Virus record (IMG/VR): IMGVR_UViG_3300006128_000077
Span: 1-20,840 of that record
DNA from: a virus
Reading direction: 5' to 3' (one strand)
DNA: 20,840 nucleotides
In this document: positions 1 to 6,888 of the stretch, one piece after another
Numbering within the stretch: position 1 is the stretch's first letter
Layout: every line of letters begins with the position of its first letter
Translations under genes and position numbers: made by a program
Notes under the pieces: model-generated
What the model was told of the DNA's origin: nothing
The model's database searches: none
What the model saw: the letters and a program-made list of their open reading frames with translations, nothing else

Positions 1-113
1 TCTACACAGATGCGGGCGGAAACCCAATCAACGGTGGCGAAATTAACGAATACGGCCTACAAGCTGCTTACAGTTTGCTAGGCGTAAGTTCACAGGCTTA
101 TGTGGTAAGATCT
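1..113 (+). pseudogene. Internal fragment of tail sheath protein, inverted relative to its N-terminus
   Basis: The plus strand is open from base 3 to a TGA at 117 and reads YTDAGGNPI then NEYGLQAAYSLLGV and AYVVR. This is the T4-type tail sheath pattern in which an NEYGL-AAYS-LG segment ends in YVVRAD, a little inside the N-terminal domain. The match breaks off after YVVR at about base 110. The same protein's N-terminus is on the opposite strand just to the right (98-304), ending a few residues before this segment should begin. The two pieces therefore belong to one gene but face each other. The join lies in the palindrome AGATCT (108-113). I read it as a chimeric or rearranged end and not as a functional gene. 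Confidence 0.75.
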
Positions 114-304
114 CTCTGACTGGTGATCAGGTAAACTGTGCCAGCGTTAGCAGCTTGAGTGCCTACTGCAACTGTACCCGATGGATTAGTTTTATCTTGT
201 GCCGAAGCAACAAAAATTAGAGGTACAGTTCCTGGTGCAGCTGGAGTATAGAAGCTTTCATCTACTACTGTAACTGATACGCCTGGTGATTGTAATGTGG
301 CCAT
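98..304 (-). CDS. 18: Tail sheath protein gp18, N-terminal fragment
   Basis: The reading frame starts MATLQSPGVSVTVVDESF, the usual sheath opening (SPGV followed by a short strand), and runs to ITSQRDL, after which it meets TAA within a few codons. The chosen ATG at 304 has GGGAG about ten bases upstream; an ATG at 319 is in frame but lacks this. CTAAATA, a possible late promoter, lies at 338-344. Sheath subunits form the contractile outer tube of the myovirus tail and are several hundred residues long, so about 68 residues is only the start. The continuation is found inverted at bases 1-113. Identity as sheath is an inference from motif pattern, with good confidence. Confidence 0.8.
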   Translation of the reverse strand: MATLQSPGVSVTVVDESFYTPAAPGTVPLIFVASAQDKTNPSGTVAVGTQAANAGTVYLITSQRDLTT

Positions 305-337
305 TAGTATTTCTCCCAAATATGGTTTCGTTGTCAG

Positions 338-344
338 TATTTAG
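338..344 (-). promoter_or_regulatory. Possible T4-like late promoter (CTAAATA) for the sheath gene
   Basis: CTAAATA reads toward the sheath gene, with about 33 bases to the ATG at 304 and a GGGAG ribosome binding site in between. The same heptamer stands before the large gene ending at 6889 (8999-9005) and twice, in opposite directions, between gp13 and gp14 (2512-2525). That shared placement supports a late-promoter role by analogy with CTAAATA/TATAAATA in T4-like phages. Confidence 0.5.
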
Positions 345-403
345 TGCCGTTGGTAAAAAATATACCAGTTAAATACAATGAAAGGGAACCAAAAAGGGCT
401 TAA

Positions 404-739
404 ATGCGAACTCTATGTAAAATATGTGGTACTCGACCCGTGGCAATCAACTATCATCGAGATGGGAGGACGTTTTATCGTACCAAGTGTGATCACTGCG
501 GTCGCAAAAGAAAAACTGGAAAACCTTTGTGGTACCAGTCCGGATACAGAATGAAATGTAAATGTGATAAATGTGGATTCGAAAGCCGGTATCCACAACA
601 GTTTAACGTCTTTTATTTAGACGGAGAACCATCAAATTGTCATATTACTAATTTAAAAACAGTATGCGCTAATTGTCAACGCATACTGCATATTCTTAGA
701 CTTCCGTGGCGTCAGGGAGACCTAGTACCTGACTTCTAA
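404..739 (+). CDS. Small zinc protein with degenerate HNH-like C-terminus
   Basis: The 111-residue protein is rich in paired cysteines: CKIC near residue 5, CDHC near 29, CKCDKC near 52 and CANC near 88. These could bind two or more zinc ions. The C-terminal stretch (LDGEPSN, then ITNL, then VCANC) follows the zinc-supported half of HNH nucleases, where a DH-I-DG-N-NL-LC-CH pattern is usual. The catalytic DH dipeptide before the DG is replaced by FYL and the last histidine by Q. It is therefore either an inactive relative or a DNA/RNA-binding zinc protein. The gene overlaps the 3' end of the dNMP kinase gene tail to tail by 44 bases. AAAGGG and AAAAAGGG lie upstream of the ATG. I recall similar proteins in T4-like aquatic phages. 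Confidence 0.75.
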   Translation: MRTLCKICGTRPVAINYHRDGRTFYRTKCDHCGRKRKTGKPLWYQSGYRMKCKCDKCGFESRYPQQFNVFYLDGEPSNCHITNLKTVCANCQRILHILRLPWRQGDLVPDF

Positions 740-1349
740 TCTGACGGTGAAGATCATCAATTGATCCGTCATTGTCTAAATGAACATCATACTCAAAACC
801 GACACTAGAATATTCGCTAGCATGGACATTTCGTTCATTGAGAATTTCTAAACACCGAGATTTTATTGCTTCGTCTTCGGTATTGTTTAACACAGCAGCA
901 AACTCTAACCAGGTCGGATCCGTACCTCGATGTGTTCGAACAGTGATGCCGCCTGCATTTTTAATTGCTATCATTTCGTTGATAAACCGACAGTCTGTGA
1001 TAACAATGTCGTCTTTGACATTAAGAAGTTTTCGTTCGACTGATGCTACCCAAATTTCGTCGTGAAATCCTCGGCGAGCAACTTCTGTTCCCCATTGCTG
1101 TAGAACCCAACGAGGAGTGAGATCGGGAATGTTTAATCGAGTTGCCCACCATTCGTCAACTTGCTCACGCCATTCTCGGCTGTGCTTAGTTGACCCTTCG
1201 AGAAGATCTCTATCCCATCCGAATATAACAGAGATTGCATCTTTAAGAGATGCCCCGAAGCTCATGCGCTTAAAACCGTGTACTGTGCAGAGATAGTCTG
1301 CGGCAGTGTCTTTGCCTGATCCAATCAGGCCAGAAATTCCTATAATCAT
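696..1349 (-). CDS. 1: Deoxynucleoside monophosphate kinase (T4 gp1-like)
   Basis: The protein phosphorylates dNMPs to dNDPs for phage DNA synthesis in the host cytoplasm. From MIIG it is 217 residues, close to T4 gp1 (241). A P-loop GLIGSGKDT lies at residues 7-15, with D-T after the lysine as in gp1-type dNMP kinases. A WVLQQWGTEVAR segment near residue 85 and VITDCRFINE near 120 match the substrate and lid-region patterns of this family. I chose the ATG at 1349; an in-frame ATG at 1364 would add five residues, and neither has a strong ribosome binding site. It follows the small gene at 1385-1744 and gp13 on the same strand, so co-transcription is likely. The downstream neighbour is convergent and overlapping. 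Confidence 0.88.
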   Translation of the reverse strand: MIIGISGLIGSGKDTAADYLCTVHGFKRMSFGASLKDAISVIFGWDRDLLEGSTKHSREWREQVDEWWATRLNIPDLTPRWVLQQWGTEVARRGFHDEIWVASVERKLLNVKDDIVITDCRFINEMIAIKNAGGITVRTHRGTDPTWLEFAAVLNNTEDEAIKSRCLEILNERNVHASEYSSVGFEYDVHLDNDGSIDDLHRQIRSQVLGLPDATEV

Positions 1350-1384
1350 GTTTGCATTATACATGATTAAGAATCAACGGTCAA

Positions 1385-1744
1385 TTACTTTTTTGTTTTC
1401 TTTTGCCAATCTGCAACAGGACTTGTTTTACCTGTGGATTCGTGCTCTGTAGAATACCGAGCAGTTATTCTTTTACCTTTAATGCCCATTTTCTTGCCAG
1501 CTGCATTTAAAATTGTGTCGTCTGCATTGCTATATGATAGAGTAGCAAACTGACCGCCGACAGGACCTTCGTGATGTGTGTCTGCTTCAAAATCAGGTGC
1601 ACCTGCAATCATCATTCCGAATCTCAATGCTTTGTATGGATCGTTGTTATTGTTAACATCATTCCAGGTGGTTAGGTTAGGCAGGGCACCTTTGGCACTG
1701 TGCGAAAGTTCGTGCTTAGATTCAAAAAGTTCTCTAATTTTCAT
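1385..1744 (-). CDS. Conserved phage protein with capsid-targeting-like N-terminus
   Basis: This is a 119-residue protein of unknown function. It begins MKIRELFESK, close in form to the T4 capsid targeting sequence (MKTYQEFIAE), and LFE before the serine fits the L/I-x-E cleavage rule of the T4 prohead protease gp21. The body contains LPNLTTW, an NNNNDPY segment, an R-F-G-M-M-I-AGAP segment and a GGQFATLSYS-ADD-ILNAAGKKMGI region that I recall from T4-like aquatic phages. It starts three bases after gp13 stops (1748), so it is in the same operon between gp13 and dNMP kinase. Packaging into the capsid is an inference from the N-terminus only. Confidence 0.8.
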   Translation of the reverse strand: MKIRELFESKHELSHSAKGALPNLTTWNDVNNNNDPYKALRFGMMIAGAPDFEADTHHEGPVGGQFATLSYSNADDTILNAAGKKMGIKGKRITARYSTEHESTGKTSPVADWQKKTKK

Positions 1745-1747
1745 CGG

Positions 1748-2506
1748 TTATCCTACAACAAACCACATTGGTTTGCCACCTTCCGAATAATTAATCAATT
1801 CAGTTTCTAATCGTTCAATAGCAGCTTCGCCTTCTTGTTTAAGAGCATCGCCGTTGAGTGTAGTTCCGCCCTGCGGACTAGCAATCTGAGAAAACATCGA
1901 ACGTGCTTGTCCTAGGATAATTTTCGATTGTGCAAGTGCATAATCCTTGAGCCAAATGCCTGCATATGGATCGTTGAGCAGAACAAAGTCTGGTTTGTAG
2001 TTATAGCACCAAATTAATAGAGTTTCTTCGCCTCTAGGTCTTTGTTGAACCACTAGCTTCTTGGTGCTAGGGTTCCAAGTAAACATAATGTAACTACCGA
2101 ACATCTTACCAACTAATTTTTGATAAGAAGCAAACGCATAGTAAGTAGCTAATCCGCCCATGTTGCTAGAACTTAGTAGATAGGTATTTGAATAAGCCAA
2201 GTTAAATGGTTCAAATAATGAACCTGTATCTCCACCACCTGTTCTAGAACCAATCGATCGGCGAAATACATCTCGCACTTCGATAACATCTTGGCTTAGT
2301 GTATATTCGTTGGTATCTTGTTCCATTGTAAGGAACGCCCAACTTTCCTCTACAGCATTTGATGATCGTTGACGATATTTGGCAAATGCTTTATCAATAG
2401 CGGTATTGTAGTGAACTGGATCTAGTTCAACGTCAATCATACCGTCACCTAGCATAGCCTTGATGTAATCAACTATAGGTTGGCGTGCTTGTTCAATTGT
2501 GCTCAT
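1748..2506 (-). CDS. 13: Neck protein gp13
   Basis: This 252-residue protein forms part of the neck that joins the filled head to the tail. It opens with an Y-I-K-A-M-LGDGMIDVELDP segment like the gp13 start (an L-G-x-P-x-I-x-VELT pattern in T4). The C-terminal third has WLKDYALAQSKIILGQAR, then GGTTLNGDALKQEGEAAIERL and a terminal FVVG. T4 gp13 has the parallel series: a WVKDYATALAK segment, a GGVTIDGQRL segment and a terminal ILVG. It is shorter than T4 gp13 (309). It is transcribed divergently from gp14, with only 24 bases between the two starts. In T4, genes 13-14-15 run the same way, so the split orientation here is unusual. Confidence 0.85.
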   Translation of the reverse strand: MSTIEQARQPIVDYIKAMLGDGMIDVELDPVHYNTAIDKAFAKYRQRSSNAVEESWAFLTMEQDTNEYTLSQDVIEVRDVFRRSIGSRTGGGDTGSLFEPFNLAYSNTYLLSSSNMGGLATYYAFASYQKLVGKMFGSYIMFTWNPSTKKLVVQQRPRGEETLLIWCYNYKPDFVLLNDPYAGIWLKDYALAQSKIILGQARSMFSQIASPQGGTTLNGDALKQEGEAAIERLETELINYSEGGKPMWFVVG

Positions 2507-2511
2507 ACAAT

Positions 2512-2525
2512 TATTTAGCTAAATA
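2512..2525. promoter_or_regulatory. Palindromic divergent late-promoter candidate TATTTAGCTAAATA
   Basis: This perfect 14-base palindrome sits in the 24-base gap between the divergent gp13 and gp14 starts and presents CTAAATA on both strands. The distance to each ATG is only five bases, so transcripts starting at the usual distance would be nearly leaderless. GGAG before the gp14 ATG overlaps the end of the motif region. Confidence 0.5.
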
Positions 2526-2530
2526 GGAGT

Positions 2531-3757
2531 ATGCCAAGACTATCAATGTACCGGCCCGAGAAGGGAAATAATTTTAGATATATCGATCGTATGATCGAAC
2601 AACAGTTTCAGATTGGTGGTACTGATGTTTTTGTACACAAGTACCTTGGCCCTGTTGAGCCATCAGCGGGCGATGCATCTCCAGGAGTTCCTAATCAAAG
2701 CAATCCCCTCGGCGAACTTGGAATTCAAGATGTGATACTAATGGAAAACCGGGATCGCAGTTATGATCCTAATGTATTCGTAATGCGAGGAATTTATACT
2801 ATGCAGGACTTAGATTTTAATCTAAGTCAGTTTGGTATAATGTTGAATAATGATAACATTTTTATTCATTTCCATCTAAGAAATTGTGTAGATACCATTG
2901 AACGTAAACTTATGTCAGGTGATGTTATCGAATTGCCTCACTTAAAGGATGAATACACCCTAGATGACGCTATGGTTGCTCTTAAAAGATTTTATGTAGT
3001 ACAAGATGTGACTCGTGCTGCTAACGGATATAGCCCGACTTGGCATCCTCACTTATTGCGTGTTAAATGTGTACCTTTAGTTGATAGTCAAGAATACAGT
3101 CAGATACTAGGTGCTGATGCAGGCGCAGGTGACGGTTCGACTCTGAGAGATCTCATCTCAACGTATAATACCAGCATTGAAATCAACAATTCAATTATTG
3201 CACAAGCAGAAGCAGACGCAGCACTCAGCGGTTATGATACTCATCAATACTATGTTGTTCCATTAAATCCCGATGGTACTATAGCACATGAAGATGCTTC
3301 GCAAACTGATGCTGATGCTTCGATTGATTCATTGGAAGGAATTGTTGATGCTTCGATGACTTTAAGAAGTCCTACTAAAAACTACTATGTAGGATATCTT
3401 ACAGGTACTGGTCGACCACCTAATGGTGCTCCATATACATTTGGTACTAGTTTTCCTACTGACAAAACAGTAACTGGGCAGTTTCATTTAAGAACAGATT
3501 TCTTTCCTAATGTTCTATTCCGCTGGAGCGGTACACATTGGATTAAATTTGATGAAAGTGTACGTATGACAATGACCAACAATTATGATCCTTCAGTACC
3601 TAATGAAGATACTTCTGTAAGTGTATATTCAACAAAGCTAAGACAAACTCAACGTACTGGATTTATTAACAACAATAATACAGCTACTATCGCAGGGAAG
3701 GTAGTACAAGAACGTCAAGCACTAAGTCAAATACTCAAACCCAAGGCCGATAATTAA
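2531..3757 (+). CDS. 14: Neck protein gp14-like, extended
   Basis: The 408-residue product has a gp14-like first half: a start with MIEQQF and FVHKYLGP, then MQDLDFNLSQFGIML, a GDVIELPHLKDEY stretch and KRFYVVQDVTRA near residues 120-165. In T4 gp14 the parallel elements are a short segment before FGMQ, then G-D-LIYFP and an F-x-I-x-WVEP segment. gp14 binds gp13 in the head-tail neck. It is longer than T4 gp14 (256) because of a second half with an acidic, aspartate-rich linker (about 255-285) and a LFRWSGTHWIKF motif near residue 331, like short W-x-G-x-x-W motifs in phage tail proteins. GGAG precedes the ATG. Its TAA is followed immediately by the gp15 ATG. The assignment is from pattern and from gp13/gp15 context. 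Confidence 0.75.
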   Translation: MPRLSMYRPEKGNNFRYIDRMIEQQFQIGGTDVFVHKYLGPVEPSAGDASPGVPNQSNPLGELGIQDVILMENRDRSYDPNVFVMRGIYTMQDLDFNLSQFGIMLNNDNIFIHFHLRNCVDTIERKLMSGDVIELPHLKDEYTLDDAMVALKRFYVVQDVTRAANGYSPTWHPHLLRVKCVPLVDSQEYSQILGADAGAGDGSTLRDLISTYNTSIEINNSIIAQAEADAALSGYDTHQYYVVPLNPDGTIAHEDASQTDADASIDSLEGIVDASMTLRSPTKNYYVGYLTGTGRPPNGAPYTFGTSFPTDKTVTGQFHLRTDFFPNVLFRWSGTHWIKFDESVRMTMTNNYDPSVPNEDTSVSVYSTKLRQTQRTGFINNNNTATIAGKVVQERQALSQILKPKADN

Positions 3758-5193
3758 TGGAATATTTTTACGATTTTCAGATCAAACGATATCTAACGCA
3801 GTTTATGCGATTGATGAGCAATTTCTCATATAAAGACGGACAAGGTAATCTAGTACAGATTCCTGTGCGCTACGGAGATATGAATCGACAAGTTGGTCAG
3901 ATTTTAAAGAAGAACTCGGAAAATGTTGTGCAGAGCGCACCATTTATTGCCTGCTATATTAAAGCAATGGAATATGATCGTAATAGACTAGCAGATCCTA
4001 CTTATGTAAGCAAATTTAATATACGTGAACGTGCCTATGATGAACACGGTCAAGAATATCTAAATGTGCAGGGAGCAAATTATACCATTGAGCGTATTAT
4101 GCCTACTCCATTTAATTTGAAATTTAATGCAGATATATGGACAACTAACACTGATCAAAAACTGCAGATATTAGAACAATTATTAGTATTGTTTAATCCT
4201 TCAATGGAAATTCAATCCAGTAACAATTTTCTCGATTGGACCAGTCTCAGTCTTGTAGAATTAACAGATATGACGTTTTCATCCAGACAGATTCCGCAGG
4301 GAGTCGAGCAAGATATTGATATCGCCACACTGAATTTTACTACACCGATATGGATCACTCCTCCGGCCAAAGTTAAGAAGTTGGGAATTATTACTAAAAT
4401 TATTTCCTCTATATTCGATGAACCACCAGGAACTGCTGCTGGACTACAACCCATTGTAGACGGACAGACTATGGACTTCTTCGCCGGCAATAATCCTATT
4501 AGTATACAAGGAACCACACTGGGAGATCTTGGATTACTAGTTCTAGATAATACTGCTAAGTTAGTCAGTCCAAAGTCATCAAGAACGAATTTAAATTCAG
4601 ATCCAATAAGTGTTCCGTCTGTGTTAGGTCCTATTGTGAATTGGAACAGCATTCTTGATCAATATCCAGGAGTATTCACTGCTGGATTGAGTCAGATACG
4701 ACTAATGAAACCCGACGGTAATGAAATTGTAGGTCGTATCACTCTTAATCCCACAGACGAAACTGTTATGCAAGTGACTTGGGACTCCGATACTATTCCG
4801 ATGAATACGCTGTTAACTGATCGCAATGACCTTAATCCTCGAGGAACCATTGACGCAATCATTAATCCTCAAACTTATGATCCGCGTCCTATACAGGAAA
4901 ATGGTTCATTAGGTTGGCCTACCACTGATACTAGATATCTGTTATTAGAAGATTTAAACAGCGAAGTAGCTGCTTGGCAAAATCAAGATAACAGTTATTT
5001 CACTGCCAACGCCAATGATATTGTACAATGGGACGGCACAAAATGGAATACCATATTCACAAGTGCGATAAATCAAGGTCCTACATATATAACTAACAGT
5101 CGTACTGGTGTACAATATATGTGGAACGGCGAATCATGGATGAAAAGTTACGAAGGAGTTTACGAAGCGATACAGTGGAGACTGGTGCTATAA
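3757..5193 (+). CDS. 15: Tail terminator / sheath stabiliser gp15
   Basis: gp15 caps the tail tube and sheath and binds the neck. The start FYDFQIKRYLTQFMRLMSNF matches the gp15 opening (FY, then R-R-Y, then LMGDLFSNI in T4). It is followed by Q-I-PVRYGDMNRQ and then I-ERIMPTPFNLKFNADIWT and QILEQLLVLFNPSMEI (about residues 105-150), which match T4's PSPIKM-YELSIFTR and a QIVEQILPYFQP segment. The protein is 478 residues against 272 in T4. The extra C-terminal part contains IVQWDGTKW near residue 423 and YMWNGESW near 454, repeats of the motif also seen in gp14. The gene is joined to gp14 with no gap (TAATGG) and overlaps the Nudix gene at its 3' end. Confidence 0.85.
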   Translation: MEYFYDFQIKRYLTQFMRLMSNFSYKDGQGNLVQIPVRYGDMNRQVGQILKKNSENVVQSAPFIACYIKAMEYDRNRLADPTYVSKFNIRERAYDEHGQEYLNVQGANYTIERIMPTPFNLKFNADIWTTNTDQKLQILEQLLVLFNPSMEIQSSNNFLDWTSLSLVELTDMTFSSRQIPQGVEQDIDIATLNFTTPIWITPPAKVKKLGIITKIISSIFDEPPGTAAGLQPIVDGQTMDFFAGNNPISIQGTTLGDLGLLVLDNTAKLVSPKSSRTNLNSDPISVPSVLGPIVNWNSILDQYPGVFTAGLSQIRLMKPDGNEIVGRITLNPTDETVMQVTWDSDTIPMNTLLTDRNDLNPRGTIDAIINPQTYDPRPIQENGSLGWPTTDTRYLLLEDLNSEVAAWQNQDNSYFTANANDIVQWDGTKWNTIFTSAINQGPTYITNSRTGVQYMWNGESWMKSYEGVYEAIQWRLVL

Positions 5194-5621
5194 AAAAGCA
5201 GATTACCTGCGCGGGCGGTCTGTTTCTTTCTCGATCCACTAAACGTTTCTTATTCTTGTTGCGAACACAGGGCCGCACAGCAGGCACTTGGGGAATAGCA
5301 GGCGGTAAAAAAGAACCCTGCGATACCACTCCCTACGATACATTGCTACGAGAAATTCAAGAAGAACTAGGTGTAAGACCCGCAATAGAAAAGACCATTC
5401 CCATAGAACTATACAGTTCCAACGATGAACTATTCTATTACAACACTTATATATTAATCACACCTGACGAATTCATTCCTTTACTAAATGAGGAACATGC
5501 AGGCTATGCTTGGGTCAGCCTTGATGCTTGGCCAAAACCCCTACATCAAGGTGTTAAGACAACATTGCAGAATCGTACTACTCGGACAAAGATCGAAACT
5601 ATCTTACAAATTATAAGTTAG
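5136..5621 (+). CDS. Nudix hydrolase
   Basis: The protein would hydrolyse nucleoside diphosphate-linked substrates; the substrate is not readable from sequence. The box reads WGIAGGKKEPC, then LLREIQEELG, matching GGK-x-E then RE-x-x-EE-x-G. The REIQEELG metal-binding part is intact. The first half has one extra residue, and D stands where the consensus has E. A core strand ITCAGGLFL and a C-terminal HAGYAWVSLD segment also fit the fold. The start is uncertain: ATG 5136, GTG 5121 or GTG 5175 are in frame. The last leaves a 19-base overlap with gp15 and would still keep the whole domain. T4 has nudE, but gene position and sequence do not prove orthology. Its 3' end overlaps the convergent gene at 5611 by 11 bases. 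Confidence 0.8.
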   Translation: MDEKLRRSLRSDTVETGAIKKQITCAGGLFLSRSTKRFLFLLRTQGRTAGTWGIAGGKKEPCDTTPYDTLLREIQEELGVRPAIEKTIPIELYSSNDELFYYNTYILITPDEFIPLLNEEHAGYAWVSLDAWPKPLHQGVKTTLQNRTTRTKIETILQIIS

Positions 5622-6885
5622 GTTCTTCGCCTTCTGGCTCGCCTTGGGCTGCGGCTTCCGGGTTATTTCTTAATTCCCAAGCTTCTTTATTTCTCTTAGC
5701 AATACGCAGTTTCGGCATTATGTAAATATCCGGATCATTTGGTTTGCGTAACTCGTAGCCTTCTTGGGTAATACCTACAAATTCAACTCGCGGAGTTGCT
5801 CGAGGATTTGTCATAACAAGCATATCACCAGGTTGGAAATGTTCTTCGAACCAAGCAATAGTTGCTTGATCTTCTTCTGACATAGGAGCAGGGCGTTTTT
5901 TATCAGTCCAAAATTCCGCTAGTTTCGACTTAAGATCTTGAATTGCTTTAGTGACATCGTAGGTTAGAATTGGGTTTTTCGGATCCTCACTAGGAGTTTC
6001 TATTGCTGCTCGGTTAGCTTCCATACCTTTAATTAGATCGTCTAACAAATAAGGAAACCGTTCTTTAATGGTAATAGGCTTGCATTGATGATCTAGATAG
6101 TCTTTAAAACTATGCGACGGAGCATCGAATTGGAATTTTTCAGGAACCATTCCTGCGTTTGGATCAACACGAAACATTCCTGCAGGACCTTTAACCATCG
6201 AACCTTTTGGAATTAATCCAAAAATTGGACCTCTAGAAGAATAACTTTTCCAGTTAGCATCACTTTGAGAATTTGCAGTGCAGAATGTTGCACCTTTTCC
6301 GTGAATGATTGCTGCTGCTCTGTTTTGTAATAGATAAATTTTATATTCTGGTTCGTCTGCAATCAATACTGAACGAGGATTTTTAATAAGAGCAGATTTA
6401 GCGAGAGTGTCACGAAGGTCTGCAAGAGCACCGTGATAATGAGTAACTAGATAGCGGTGTAATGCTTTAACACCTTTAAATTTTTGAATGTCTGCATGAC
6501 GCTCATCTAAGAGATTGCGATTACGAAGAGCTATGTAGTCGGCTAACGTATCTTGCAACTCTCCTTCGATGTCTTCCCAAACATCGGCACCACTGGAGTA
6601 GTTAAGAGCAATCCACATGTTTAGCTTACCGTCTCGGCTGTAGCTAACTCCGTTTGCACCTTCTTGCTCCATACGATCTAATTCATTTAAGAACCATTCG
6701 GCTACTTCGTTGTCCTGCATCTTTTGAAATTTTTTAGATAATTGATGCGGAACAGTGTGATCGTATCTTAATTGGTCAGCAATCCCAGAAACTAGGTTAA
6801 TATTACGCAGAATATTTTGAGAACCTTTGGTAAGATTTTCAAGTAGAACAAGTTTAGACTCGACTATTAGTTCTCGAATACGCAT
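5611..6885 (-). CDS. Large protein with capsid-targeting-like start and GKGATFCTA motif
   Basis: The function of this 424-residue protein is unknown. It starts MRIRELIVESKLVLLE, again of the MKIREL type with IVE before serine, which fits an L/I-x-E prohead protease site. At about residues 196-215 a GKGATFCTA motif is followed by NWKSYSSRGPIFGLIPKG. The G-K-G-T-x-(W/F)-C-T-A ... Y ... G-x-x-(F/Y) pattern recurs in uncharacterised proteins of T4-like phages as I recall them. The C-terminus is proline- and glutamate-rich and looks disordered. It begins three bases after the stop of the 695-residue gene, so the pair is one operon. If the N-terminus is truly cleaved, the protein is packaged in the head and may enter the host with the DNA. 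Confidence 0.75.
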   Translation of the reverse strand: MRIRELIVESKLVLLENLTKGSQNILRNINLVSGIADQLRYDHTVPHQLSKKFQKMQDNEVAEWFLNELDRMEQEGANGVSYSRDGKLNMWIALNYSSGADVWEDIEGELQDTLADYIALRNRNLLDERHADIQKFKGVKALHRYLVTHYHGALADLRDTLAKSALIKNPRSVLIADEPEYKIYLLQNRAAAIIHGKGATFCTANSQSDANWKSYSSRGPIFGLIPKGSMVKGPAGMFRVDPNAGMVPEKFQFDAPSHSFKDYLDHQCKPITIKERFPYLLDDLIKGMEANRAAIETPSEDPKNPILTYDVTKAIQDLKSKLAEFWTDKKRPAPMSEEDQATIAWFEEHFQPGDMLVMTNPRATPRVEFVGITQEGYELRKPNDPDIYIMPKLRIAKRNKEAWELRNNPEAAAQGEPEGEEPNL

Positions 6886-6888
6886 TGA

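Noticed and set aside
4212-4652. 146-codon minus frame inside gp15
   Set aside because: Antisense to a well-supported tail gene; no start signal.
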